From: CAMDHY01 sp046156265
Lineage (GTDB): Bacteria; Pseudomonadota; Alphaproteobacteria; Rhizobiales; Segnochrobactraceae
Reading direction: 5' to 3'
Assembly: GCF_046156265.1 (NCBI RefSeq)
Contig: NZ_JAWDIR010000022.1
Coordinates: 558,001-622,000, forward strand
Length of the DNA: 64,000 nucleotides
Shown: piece by piece, positions 1-7,848 of the stretch
Layout of the letters: every line of letters begins with the position of its first letter
Position numbering within the stretch: position 1 is the stretch's first letter
Program-made: the position numbers and the translations under genes
Notes under the pieces: generated by a model
Seen by the model: only the letters and a program-made list of their open reading frames with translations
Databases searched by the model: none
What the model was told of the DNA's origin: nothing

Positions 1-1
1 C

Positions 2-1369
2 GAGGACGTCCGCCGCGGCAAGCCCTACGAGCTCGAGCCGCGCGTCGAGCAGCTGTTCCACGAGAAGTCCGTCACCGGCCGCGGCGCCTGGAACCGCCTG
101 TTCGACGAGACGGTGGCCGCGATCCGTGTCGACGTCGAGGGCGAGAGCCTGACGCTCGAGGCGGCGCTGAACCGCCTGCAGGACCCGAAGGAGGCGCGTC
201 GCCGCGCCGCCGCCGAGGCGCTCGCCACAGCCTTCAAGGGCGAGACGCGCACCTTCGCCCTCGTCATGAACGTGCTCGCCAAGGACAAGGAGATCTCCGA
301 CCGCTGGCGCGGCTTCGAGGACGTCGCGGACTCGCGCCACCTCGCCAACCGCGTCGAGCGCGAGGTCGTCGAGGCGCTCGTCACCTCCGTGCGCGAGGCC
401 TATCCGCGGCTTTCCCACCGCTACTACGCCATGAAGGCGCGCTGGCTCGGCAAGGACAAGCTCGACCACTGGGACCGCAACGCCCCGCTGCCGGAGAGCG
501 ACGAGCGCGAGATCGGCTGGGACGCCGCCCGCGACACCGTGCTCGAGGCCTACGGCCGCTTCTCGCCCGAGCTCGCCGCACTCGGCCGCAAGTTCTTCGA
601 CAAGCCATGGATCGACGCGCCGACGCGGCCCGGCAAGTCACCGGGCGCCTTCGCCCACCCGACAGTGCCGAGTGTCCACCCCTATCTGCTGCTCAACTAC
701 CAGGGCCGCGTGCGGGACGTGATGACGCTCGCCCACGAGCTCGGCCACGGCGTGCACCAGCTGCTCGCCGCCCCGAACGGCGCCCTGATGGCGCCGACGC
801 CGCTGACGCTCGCCGAGACGGCGAGCGTGTTCGGCGAGATGCTGACGTTCCGTTCGCTGCTCGACGCCGCCAAGGACCCGAAGACCCGCCGCGCCATGCT
901 GGCGGCCAAGGTCGAGGACATGCTGAACACCGTCGTCCGCCAGATCGCCTTTTACGGCTTCGAGCGGCGCATCCACCTCGAGCGCCGCGACGGCGAGCTC
1001 ACCGCCGAGCGCATCGGCGAGATCTGGATGGAGGTGCAGGCCGAGAGCCTCGGCCCGGCGATCCGCCTCGGCCCGGGCTACGACACCTTCTGGTGCTATA
1101 TCGGCCACTTCGTGCACTCGCCGTTCTACGTCTACGCCTACGCCTTCGGCGACTGCCTGGTGAACTCGCTCTACGCCGTCTACGAGGACGCCGCGACGGG
1201 CTTCCAGGACAAGTACTTCGCCATGCTGAAGGCCGGCGGCACGCGCCACCACTCCGAGCTCCTCGCCCCCTTCGGCCTCGACGCCCGCGACCCGGCCTTC
1301 TGGAGCAAGGGCCTCTCGGTCATCGAGCGGATGATCGACGAGCTCGAGGCGGCCGACCGCGCCGCCTGA
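2..1369 (+). CDS. pepF: M3 family oligoendopeptidase (PepF type), 5' end outside window
   Basis: Zinc metallopeptidase that cleaves oligopeptides in the cytoplasm. The reading frame is already open at base 2 and continues to a TGA at 1367-1369, so the N-terminal part lies outside the window. The catalytic motif HELGHGVHQ is encoded near 733-760. It is followed by the glutamate-containing segment ETASVFGEML, which in M3 enzymes supplies the third zinc ligand. The C-terminal aromatic stretch (YIGHFVHSPFYVYAYAFGD) is typical of PepF. The visible part covers the catalytic half of a protein that is usually about 600 residues. A small membrane protein gene follows after 41 bases. Confidence 0.9.
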   Translation, partial: EDVRRGKPYELEPRVEQLFHEKSVTGRGAWNRLFDETVAAIRVDVEGESLTLEAALNRLQDPKEARRRAAAEALATAFKGETRTFALVMNVLAKDKEISDRWRGFEDVADSRHLANRVEREVVEALVTSVREAYPRLSHRYYAMKARWLGKDKLDHWDRNAPLPESDEREIGWDAARDTVLEAYGRFSPELAALGRKFFDKPWIDAPTRPGKSPGAFAHPTVPSVHPYLLLNYQGRVRDVMTLAHELGHGVHQLLAAPNGALMAPTPLTLAETASVFGEMLTFRSLLDAAKDPKTRRAMLAAKVEDMLNTVVRQIAFYGFERRIHLERRDGELTAERIGEIWMEVQAESLGPAIRLGPGYDTFWCYIGHFVHSPFYVYAYAFGDCLVNSLYAVYEDAATGFQDKYFAMLKAGGTRHHSELLAPFGLDARDPAFWSKGLSVIERMIDELEAADRAA

Positions 1370-1410
1370 CGCGGGGCACGCAACGAAACGCGGCGGGCGA
1401 GGGCATTCCG

Positions 1411-1917
1411 ATGAGCCAGGTGTTTCTCGTGCCAATCCTCGCCTGGGTGGCGACGCTCATCGGCACCGGCTTCGACCTCGGTCGCGGGCCGCGGCCGATC
1501 ACGGTCGCGCTCGTCGCCGACCGCTTCGCCCGCTGGGTCTGCCTGGTGCCGCTCGGGCTGATGGGCCTCTGGGGCTTCCTCGGCCACGTCTTCTTCCCCG
1601 AGCGGGCGGCGGAGGCGATCGGCTGGGCGACGAGCCCGTTCCAGACCGAGGTCGGCATGGCCAACCTCGGCATCGGGGTCGCCGGCGTGCTCGGCGCCTT
1701 CATCGCCGCGCCGCCCTACCGGCTGGCGCTCGCCATCGTCGCACTCTGCTTCCTCGGCGGCGCCGGGGTGACGCACCTCGTGCAGATCTCGCAGACCGGC
1801 AATCTCGCCGCCGGCAATGCCGGGCCGATCCTCTACACCGACTTCCTGTCGCCGATCGCGCTGCTGGCCGCGCTCGCCGTGCAGCGGCTGTTCGGAGGCC
1901 GGCAGACGGCGCCGTGA
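1411..1917 (+). CDS. Small integral membrane protein, DUF6790-like
   Basis: A 168-residue hydrophobic protein with about four predicted membrane segments (roughly residues 5-22, 45-65, 85-125 and 145-162). I see no catalytic motif. It resembles the DUF6790 group of small membrane proteins of unknown role, recognised from memory only. The ATG at 1411 follows a weak purine stretch. The stop codon overlaps the GTG start of the next gene by four bases (GTGA at 1914-1917), so the two are probably translated together. Function unknown. Confidence 0.6.
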   Translation: MSQVFLVPILAWVATLIGTGFDLGRGPRPITVALVADRFARWVCLVPLGLMGLWGFLGHVFFPERAAEAIGWATSPFQTEVGMANLGIGVAGVLGAFIAAPPYRLALAIVALCFLGGAGVTHLVQISQTGNLAAGNAGPILYTDFLSPIALLAALAVQRLFGGRQTAP

Positions 1918-2819
1918 GCCATGGCCTCGCCCATACCCCCTATGCCGACGGCCACAAGCCGTTCTCCATCGGCCTCGCGCCGCTCGACCTCGCCGACTGG
2001 ATCGAGCCCGACGAGCGGCTCCTCGCCGACCTCGCCGAGAAGGACCGCCTGTTCGCCGAGCGCCGCGACATCGTCTTCGCCGCCGAGCCGGATACGGTCG
2101 AGGCGCAGCGCGAGGTGCTCGCCCTCCTCCTCGCCCACCTGACCGAACGCTTCCCCGAAATCTGGCGCATCGACCCCGACGGCACGGTGGCGATCGCCGG
2201 CGGCCGTCGCGTCGACCCCGCCGCCGACGCCGGCGTGCCGCTCCTCGCCGCCGCGCGGCTGGTGCAGGAAGACCTCGTACTGATGCGCCGGGGGCCCGAC
2301 GGCTGGCGCCTCGCCGCCGCGGCGCTCTGCTTCCCCTCGGCCTGGTCGCTGACGGGGAAGTTCGGCGCCAGCCTCGACGGCCTGCACGGCAACGTGCCGG
2401 GCTACGCCGGCGCGATGGGCACGCGCATGGCCCGCATCTTCGACAGCCTGCGCCTCGAGCACCCGGTCTGGCGGCTCAACTGGTCGATCTACCCCGACGA
2501 CCGCCTGCACCATCCGGAATCGAAGGAACAGCCACGCGCCTGGTTCGGCGGCGCCGACGATTTCGCCGCCTCGGCCTTCGTCCGCGTCGAACGCCAGACG
2601 CTGCGGCGGCTGCCAACGTCCGGCGACATCCTCTTCACCATCCGGATCCACGTCGACCCGATGCTCGCCTTCCGCCGCCACCCCGACGGCGCCCGCATGG
2701 CGTCCGGCCTGCGCGACCGGCTGCTGTCCCTCGACCCGGCACAACTCACCTACAAGGGCCTCGCGGCCCACCGCGACCGCCTGGCCGAGGCGCTGCAGCG
2801 GATCGCGGCGGGGAGTTGA
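1914..2819 (+). CDS. DUF3445 protein, heme-dependent oxidative N-demethylase alpha-subunit-like
   Basis: A 301-residue protein with the features of the DUF3445 family: an N-terminal 'KPFSIGLAPLDLADWIEPD' segment and a central 'FPSAWSLTGKFG' plus 'IHGPVPGY'-like segment (here LHGNVPGYAG). Characterised relatives are the heme-binding alpha subunits of dimethylamine mono-oxygenase-type oxidative N-demethylases. The GTG at 1914 overlaps the preceding stop. The ATG at 1921 is in another frame and is not the start. No partner subunits lie nearby, so the substrate cannot be inferred. Confidence 0.75.
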   Translation: MSHGLAHTPYADGHKPFSIGLAPLDLADWIEPDERLLADLAEKDRLFAERRDIVFAAEPDTVEAQREVLALLLAHLTERFPEIWRIDPDGTVAIAGGRRVDPAADAGVPLLAAARLVQEDLVLMRRGPDGWRLAAAALCFPSAWSLTGKFGASLDGLHGNVPGYAGAMGTRMARIFDSLRLEHPVWRLNWSIYPDDRLHHPESKEQPRAWFGGADDFAASAFVRVERQTLRRLPTSGDILFTIRIHVDPMLAFRRHPDGARMASGLRDRLLSLDPAQLTYKGLAAHRDRLAEALQRIAAGS

Positions 2820-2825
2820 AGAGGG

Positions 2826-3245
2826 TCAAAGTGACCAGGGGTCGATGACGTCAATTCCACAGCTCTGGAAGTGCTTGACGTTCCGCGTTGCGACCGGAGC
2901 CGCATTGGCGCAGCAGATTGCTGCAATCTGCATGTCGAACGCTCCGACAATTTCGCCGCGACGCTTCGTAAGTCCAGCGATGCGTGCGTAGTGCACGCTC
3001 GCTTCGGAATCGAAGGGGAGAATCTGATCCGCCGTGAGGAGGCTGAACAAGGCGACGGCACGTCCCTGCAACTCATCGCGGCGCCGCCCGTCGGGCATTG
3101 TTGCCAAACCACTCAAGACCTCGCCATGCGAGACCGCCGTCGTGAAGAGCCGAGAGCGTGGCATGCGATCGATCCATGCGATTACGCGCGGCTCTCCGCT
3201 GGACTTCATCATCTCCGAGAGGACGTTCGTGTCGAGGATGATCAT
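2826..3245 (-). CDS. PIN-domain ribonuclease toxin (VapC/FitB type)
   Basis: A 139-residue PIN domain. The acidic active-site residues are visible in order: Asp5 in ILDTNVLSE, Glu in GEVLSGL (about residue 42), Asp in AFDMQIAA (about residue 104) and the C-terminal ATRNVKHF segment. PIN toxins cleave RNA in a metal-dependent way, commonly tRNA or rRNA. The ATG at 3245 overlaps the antitoxin stop by four bases, the usual arrangement for a translationally coupled toxin. The length is normal and no key residue is missing, so the toxin looks intact. Confidence 0.9.
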   Translation of the reverse strand: MIILDTNVLSEMMKSSGEPRVIAWIDRMPRSRLFTTAVSHGEVLSGLATMPDGRRRDELQGRAVALFSLLTADQILPFDSEASVHYARIAGLTKRRGEIVGAFDMQIAAICCANAAPVATRNVKHFQSCGIDVIDPWSL

Positions 3246-3520
3246 CTCGGCTCGTCGTCGCGCCCCCAGTCTTCAAGGCCCGGAACTGGTCTCGGAGGCA
3301 GGTCCTCCGGTATCGTAAGATCGACACCCCCGACTTCGGCGAACATCCGGCTTATGCGGGTACCGAGGCCGGACGGCACGTCGGCATCGGGACCGGCGCC
3401 CACCGCACGGTGCAGGATCTCACGCGCCTCCGCTTCCATCGAGCGTCCGTTGTGGGCGGCGCGGATGCGCAGGCGGGCCTTCGTCGCTTCGTCGAGGTTG
3501 CGGATCGTCAGAACGGCCAC
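3242..3520 (-). CDS. Ribbon-helix-helix antitoxin (FitA/VapB type)
   Basis: A 92-residue protein beginning VAVLTIRNLDEATKARLRIR, a FitA-like ribbon-helix-helix DNA-binding N-terminus. The C-terminal tail (roughly 45-92) is Pro- and acid-rich and probably binds the PIN toxin. I chose the GTG at 3520 because GAGGAGG sits just upstream at good spacing and because RHH antitoxins begin directly with this strand. An in-frame upstream extension to 3580 would add a nonhomologous 20 residues. The antitoxin is expected to repress its own operon; no operator palindrome was identified with confidence. Confidence 0.88.
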   Translation of the reverse strand: MAVLTIRNLDEATKARLRIRAAHNGRSMEAEAREILHRAVGAGPDADVPSGLGTRISRMFAEVGGVDLTIPEDLPPRPVPGLEDWGRDDEPR

Positions 3521-3746
3521 GACACCCTCCTCGAAAAATGACGATGCAGAACTGCCTCTAGAGAAAAGCTCCAACTCCAAGGCGCAGCATCGCCGTCTTT
3601 GACAGCATTGCTTACATCATAGCCCACCACCTCCCCCGCCCACAACGCCGCGCCGGCTTGGCGAACTCCTCTCCCCTGTCCATATGCCTGACGGGCGCCC
3701 TCCCCGCGCCCGACGCACTCTTGCCGACGACAGCCGGGACGCCCTG

Positions 3747-5111
3747 ATGGCCGACGACGAACGCAACCGCTTCACCGCCCGCGCGGCGCGCTATGCCCGC
3801 GTCGGCGGCGACGTCTCCGGCGTCGCCGCCAAGATCGTCGGCTCGCGCCTGCTCGGCCGCGCCCTCGACGACGAGAAGACGGCAGCCGAGATCACCGCCG
3901 TCCTCGGCGGGCTGAAGGGCCCGCTGATGAAGGTGGCACAACTTCTCTCGACCATCCCCGAGGCGGTGCCGCCGGAATATGCCGAGGCGCTCGCCGGCTT
4001 GCAGTCGAACGCGCCGCCGATGGGCTGGGCCTTCGTCCGCCGCCGCATGATCGCCGAGCTCGGCCCCGACTGGGAAAGCCGCTTCGCCCGCTTCGAGCGG
4101 GTGCCAGCGGCCGCCGCCTCCCTCGGCCAGGTCCACCGCGCCACCGCCCTCGACGGCGCGCCCCTCGCCGTCAAGCTGCAGTACCCGGACATGGAATCGG
4201 CGGTGGAGGCCGATCTCAAGCAGTTCTCGCTGGTCTTGTCGCTGCATCGGCGGATGCGGCCGGCGATCGACACCCGCGAGGTTGCCGAGGAGATCGGCGC
4301 GCGCCTGCGCGAGGAGCTCGACTATCGCCGCGAGGCCCGCCACGCGGAGCTCTATCGCACTGTGCTGGCCGACGAACCCGGCATCCGCGTGCCCGACGTC
4401 CACAGCGATCTGTCGACCCGCCGCCTGTTGACGATGGGCTGGCTCGAGGGCCGCCGCCTGCTCGAGTTCAAGGGCCACGACCTCGCCGACCGCAACCGCA
4501 TCGCCGACACGATGTTCCGCGCCTGGTGGCACCCTTTCACGCGCGTCGGCGTCATCCACGGCGACCCGCACCTCGGCAACTACACGGTCTACGAGGAGGA
4601 CGGCGCGCCCGCCGGCATCAACCTGCTCGACTATGGCTGCGTGCGCATCTTCCCGCCGAAGTTCGTCACCGGCGTCATCGAGCTCTATCGCGGCCTGCAG
4701 CAGAACGACCACGAGCGCGTCGTCGCGGCTTATGAGGTCTGGGGCTTCCGCGGCCTCAAAAAGGAGATCATCGAGGCGCTCGATATCTGGGCCCGCTTCA
4801 TCTACGGCCCGCTGCTCGACGACCGCGTGCGCCGCATCGCCGACGGCGTCAGCGCCGCCCAGTACGGCCGCCGAGAGGCGTTCCGCGTCGCCCAGGCCCT
4901 GAAGGAACACGGCCCGGTGACGGTGCCGCGCGAGTTCGTCTTCATGGACCGCGCCGCCCTCGGCCTCGGCGGCGTCTTCATCCACCTCGACGCCGAGCTC
5001 AACTTCCACGACCTCTTCAACGCCGCCATCGAGGGCTACGAGGAGAGGCTTCTCGCCGAGCGTCAGGCGCGGGCGCTCGCCGGCGCCGGGCTCGAGCCGA
5101 TGGCGGCCTGA
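3747..5111 (+). CDS. ABC1/UbiB (AarF) family atypical kinase
   Basis: A 454-residue member of the ABC1/ADCK/UbiB protein-kinase-like family, whose members support ubiquinone and other lipid-linked metabolism. Visible elements are the N-terminal KxGQ-type signature, here with Ala in place of Gly (LMKVAQLLST), the Ala-rich nucleotide loop AAAASLGQVHRA, the catalytic HGDPHLGNY, and the metal-binding DYG. The start at 3747 (MADDERNRFTARAARYARVG) fits the family N-terminus; an in-frame ATG at 3684 would add 21 residues with no obvious ribosome site. The gene converges on the MBL hydrolase gene. Confidence 0.88.
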   Translation: MADDERNRFTARAARYARVGGDVSGVAAKIVGSRLLGRALDDEKTAAEITAVLGGLKGPLMKVAQLLSTIPEAVPPEYAEALAGLQSNAPPMGWAFVRRRMIAELGPDWESRFARFERVPAAAASLGQVHRATALDGAPLAVKLQYPDMESAVEADLKQFSLVLSLHRRMRPAIDTREVAEEIGARLREELDYRREARHAELYRTVLADEPGIRVPDVHSDLSTRRLLTMGWLEGRRLLEFKGHDLADRNRIADTMFRAWWHPFTRVGVIHGDPHLGNYTVYEEDGAPAGINLLDYGCVRIFPPKFVTGVIELYRGLQQNDHERVVAAYEVWGFRGLKKEIIEALDIWARFIYGPLLDDRVRRIADGVSAAQYGRREAFRVAQALKEHGPVTVPREFVFMDRAALGLGGVFIHLDAELNFHDLFNAAIEGYEERLLAERQARALAGAGLEPMAA

Positions 5112-5133
5112 GCCCGGCGCTCGCCGCAGCCCC

Positions 5134-6132
5134 TTACAGGTCGAGCTGGTAGGACACCGGCACGAAGCGGTAGCCCTCGCTTTTCGGCTCGAGGTAGCCG
5201 ACCGACGGGAACGGCATGTGGAAGCCGACGAACGGCACCTTGTCGGCGGCGATCATGCCGAGCACGGCCTTGCGGGTGGCGACCCCCTTGTCCTTGTCCA
5301 TGTCGAAGCGCACGTGCCAGTCCGGCCGCTGCATCGACAGCACATAGTGGTTGGCGGTGTCGGCGGTCAGCACCAGCCGGCGGCCACCGCTCTCGAGGTT
5401 GTAGATCATGTGGCCCGGCGAATGGCCGAAGGCCTCGATCGCCGTGATGCCGGAGACGACGCTGTCGCCGCCCTTCACGAAAGTCGTCTTCTCGGCGAGC
5501 GGCACGACGTTCGCCTGCACGAGCTTGGCGCCGCCCTCGGTCGGGCCCGACAGGCGGTCCGGCGACGACCAGAAGTCGTACTCCGTCGCGCCGGTGACGT
5601 AGCGGGCGTTCGGGAACACCGGCTTGCCGTCGGCCATCAGGCCGCCGATGTGGTCGCCGTGCATGTGGGTCAGGACGACGACGTCGACGCTCTCCGGCGG
5701 ATAGCCGGCGGCGGTCAGCCGCTCGGCAAGGTTGCCGGCGGCCGGCAGGCGTGCCGCGCCGGTGCCGGTGTCGAACAGCACGACCTCGGACCCGGTGTTC
5801 ACCAGCGTCGGCGTGTAGCCGTTGATCAGCTTGTCGGCCGGCAGGAAGTTCGCGGTCGCGAGTTCCGCCACCGCTTCCGGTGTCTGGTTGACGCCGAAGG
5901 TGCCGGCCGGGTTTTCCATCGGCACGGTGCCGTCCTGGACGGTGACGACCTCGAAGTCGCCGAGGTTGAAGCGGTAGACGTTGGGCTTCATCGGGCCTTG
6001 TTTCTCGGCGGCGGCGAAGGCGGGGCGGGCGCCGGCGAAGACGCCGGTGGCGGCGGCCACTACCGCCGCACTGGCGGCACCGGCCCCCAGGATGAGGCTG
6101 CGCCTGTCGGTCGAAAAGCTATCGGTCGGCAT
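5134..6132 (-). CDS. Tat-exported MBL-fold metallo-hydrolase
   Basis: A 332-residue metallo-beta-lactamase-fold hydrolase with a twin-arginine signal (TDRRSLILGAGAA, about residues 8-20, then a hydrophobic stretch ending ARPAFA). The zinc signature THMHGDHIGG and downstream DTGTG and GHSPGHM segments are present, so both metal sites look intact. The ATG at 6132 follows GGAGGAG; the longer frame to 6150 would start on a TTG lying within that ribosome site. Likely periplasmic. The substrate is unknown; MBL relatives include lactonases and aryl or alkyl hydrolases. Confidence 0.88.
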   Translation of the reverse strand: MPTDSFSTDRRSLILGAGAASAAVVAAATGVFAGARPAFAAAEKQGPMKPNVYRFNLGDFEVVTVQDGTVPMENPAGTFGVNQTPEAVAELATANFLPADKLINGYTPTLVNTGSEVVLFDTGTGAARLPAAGNLAERLTAAGYPPESVDVVVLTHMHGDHIGGLMADGKPVFPNARYVTGATEYDFWSSPDRLSGPTEGGAKLVQANVVPLAEKTTFVKGGDSVVSGITAIEAFGHSPGHMIYNLESGGRRLVLTADTANHYVLSMQRPDWHVRFDMDKDKGVATRKAVLGMIAADKVPFVGFHMPFPSVGYLEPKSEGYRFVPVSYQLDL

Positions 6133-6256
6133 GGTCGTAGGCTCCTCCAACGCGGATTGCGGGTGCCCGCGCGGCCGCGGTGAAGCGGCCGGCGGGCGGA
6201 CACGCGCCGGTAGATGGGGCAGCGACGCCGGGCGTCCACCGTCGGAGGAGCAACCG

Positions 6257-7198
6257 CTACGGCGTGAACCAGTAGCGCGTCAGGTGGAAGAAGATCGGCG
6301 CGGCGAAGACGACGGAGTCGAGCCGGTCGAGCATGCCGCCGTGGCCCTCGATCATCCGGCCCCAGTCCTTGACGCCGCGATCGCGCTTGATCGCCGACAT
6401 CACGAGCCCACCGAAGAAGCCGAGGAGCGTGATCACCACCGCCATGCCGAAGGCCTGCGGGATGGTGAAGGGCGTGATCCACCAGAGCGCCCCGCCGAGC
6501 ACGCTCGCGCTCGCGACGCCGCCGACGAGCCCTTCCCAGGTCTTCGAGGGCGACAGCGACGGCGCCACCTTGCGCCGGCCGAACAGCTTGCCGAAGACGT
6601 ACTGCAGCACGTCGCTCGACTGCACGACGAGCACCAGGAAGCAGATCAGCAGCAGCTCCCGCCCCTCGTAGCCGGGAATGTCGAGGGTGAGCAGCGCCGG
6701 CACGTGCGACAGGCAGAAGACGCAGATCATCAGCCCCCACTGCATCTCGGCAATCCGCACCATGAAGCGCGTCGTGTCGGCACGCAGCACGGCGACGATC
6801 GGCAAGAGCAGGAAGACGTAGACCGGCACGAAGATCGAATAGAGCCCGTACCAGTCGATGAAGATCAGCCAGTACTGCACCGGCAGCACGACGAAGAACA
6901 TCGCCGCCAGCGCCCAGTGGTCGCCGCGCCGCGTCTCCGTCAGCGTCAGGAACTCGCGAAGTGCGAAGAACGAGGCGAAGGCGAAGAGCAGCACGACGCC
7001 GCCGGTGCCGCAGAGGAAGGCTGCGGCGAGCAGCGCCACCATCACCCACCACGCCTTGATGCGGGCGTTGAGGTTCTGCACCCCCGAGTTCGTCTGGCCG
7101 CCGTCGCGACGCGACAGCACCCAGCCGACGGTGGAGGCGAGCGCCAGCACGGCGAGCACGCCGAGGAACAGCGCCAGCGTCTGCTCGCCCGCCGTCAT
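6257..7198 (-). CDS. cdsA: Phosphatidate cytidylyltransferase
   Basis: CTP:phosphatidate cytidylyltransferase, which makes CDP-diacylglycerol in the inner membrane. The 313-residue protein is strongly hydrophobic with about eight membrane segments. Its C-terminus carries the full family signature, from SAIKRDRGVKD through EGHGGMLDRLDS. The ATG at 7198 overlaps the stop of the acyltransferase gene by four bases (7195-7198). As the last gene of a phospholipid block it is probably a specialised copy; a housekeeping cdsA normally sits beside uppS, dxr and rseP, which are not here. Confidence 0.93.
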   Translation of the reverse strand: MTAGEQTLALFLGVLAVLALASTVGWVLSRRDGGQTNSGVQNLNARIKAWWVMVALLAAAFLCGTGGVVLLFAFASFFALREFLTLTETRRGDHWALAAMFFVVLPVQYWLIFIDWYGLYSIFVPVYVFLLLPIVAVLRADTTRFMVRIAEMQWGLMICVFCLSHVPALLTLDIPGYEGRELLLICFLVLVVQSSDVLQYVFGKLFGRRKVAPSLSPSKTWEGLVGGVASASVLGGALWWITPFTIPQAFGMAVVITLLGFFGGLVMSAIKRDRGVKDWGRMIEGHGGMLDRLDSVVFAAPIFFHLTRYWFTP

Positions 7199-7848
7199 CG
7201 CGCCCCCTCCTTCACCGACAGCGCCAGCAGCGCGGCGCGGGCGCGATCGAGGAAGGCACCGCGCTCCTCGCCGGCCTCCAGCGTCAGCGGGGTCCCGAGC
7301 GTCACGGTGCAGAGCAGCGGCACCGGCAGGAACTCGCCCTTCGGCATGACCCGGTTGAGGTTCTCGATCCACACCGGCACGAACTCGAGCGCCGGCCGCT
7401 CGAAGGCGAGGCGGTAGAGGCCCGACTTGAACGGCAGCAGCCGCTCCTCCGTGGTGTTGCGGGTGCCCTCGGGGAAGAAGATCAGCGAGGCACCGCCGTC
7501 GACGGCCGCCACCAGCGTCGCGACCGGATCGGCGGTGCGAGCATTGGCGTCGCGGTCGATCAGCACGGCGTCGAACACGTCGGTGCCGAGGAAGCGGCGG
7601 ATGCGGTCGGCGCGCCAGTAGTCGGCAGCGGCGACAGGGCGCGTCCGCGCCCGGTAGGCCGGCGGCAGCACCGTCCAGATCAGCACGAAGTCGCCGTGGC
7701 TGGTGTGGTTGGCGAAGTAGACGCGCTGCGTCGCCGAGGGCGTGCAGCCAACCCAGTTGCCGCGCACGCCGGTGACGATGCGGGCGACGGCGATCGTGGC
7801 GAGCGCCGTGAGACCCGCGGCAGCGCGGCGGACGAGGCTAGCCGGCAT
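7195..7848 (-). CDS. 1-acyl-glycerol-3-phosphate acyltransferase-like protein (PlsC family)
   Basis: A 217-residue lysophospholipid acyltransferase. The catalytic HX4D motif is present as HTSHGD (about residues 52-57), and the substrate-binding FPEGTRN lies about 75 residues later. An N-terminal hydrophobic helix probably anchors it to the membrane. It overlaps the fusion gene upstream by 11 bases and cdsA downstream by four, so the three are a single translational unit. The product, phosphatidate, would feed the adjacent CdsA. Confidence 0.9.
   Translation of the reverse strand: MPASLVRRAAAGLTALATIAVARIVTGVRGNWVGCTPSATQRVYFANHTSHGDFVLIWTVLPPAYRARTRPVAAADYWRADRIRRFLGTDVFDAVLIDRDANARTADPVATLVAAVDGGASLIFFPEGTRNTTEERLLPFKSGLYRLAFERPALEFVPVWIENLNRVMPKGEFLPVPLLCTVTLGTPLTLEAGEERGAFLDRARAALLALSVKEGAR

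Noticed and set aside
3612..5009. A long minus-strand open frame opposite the ABC1/UbiB-family gene
   Set aside because: It mirrors the codon pattern of the real gene, has no recognisable domain or ribosome site, and is typical of GC-rich DNA. Similar long antisense frames throughout the window were discarded for the same reason.
6133..6150. Upstream TTG start for the MBL hydrolase
   Set aside because: The TTG lies inside the GGAGGAG ribosome site of the ATG at 6132.
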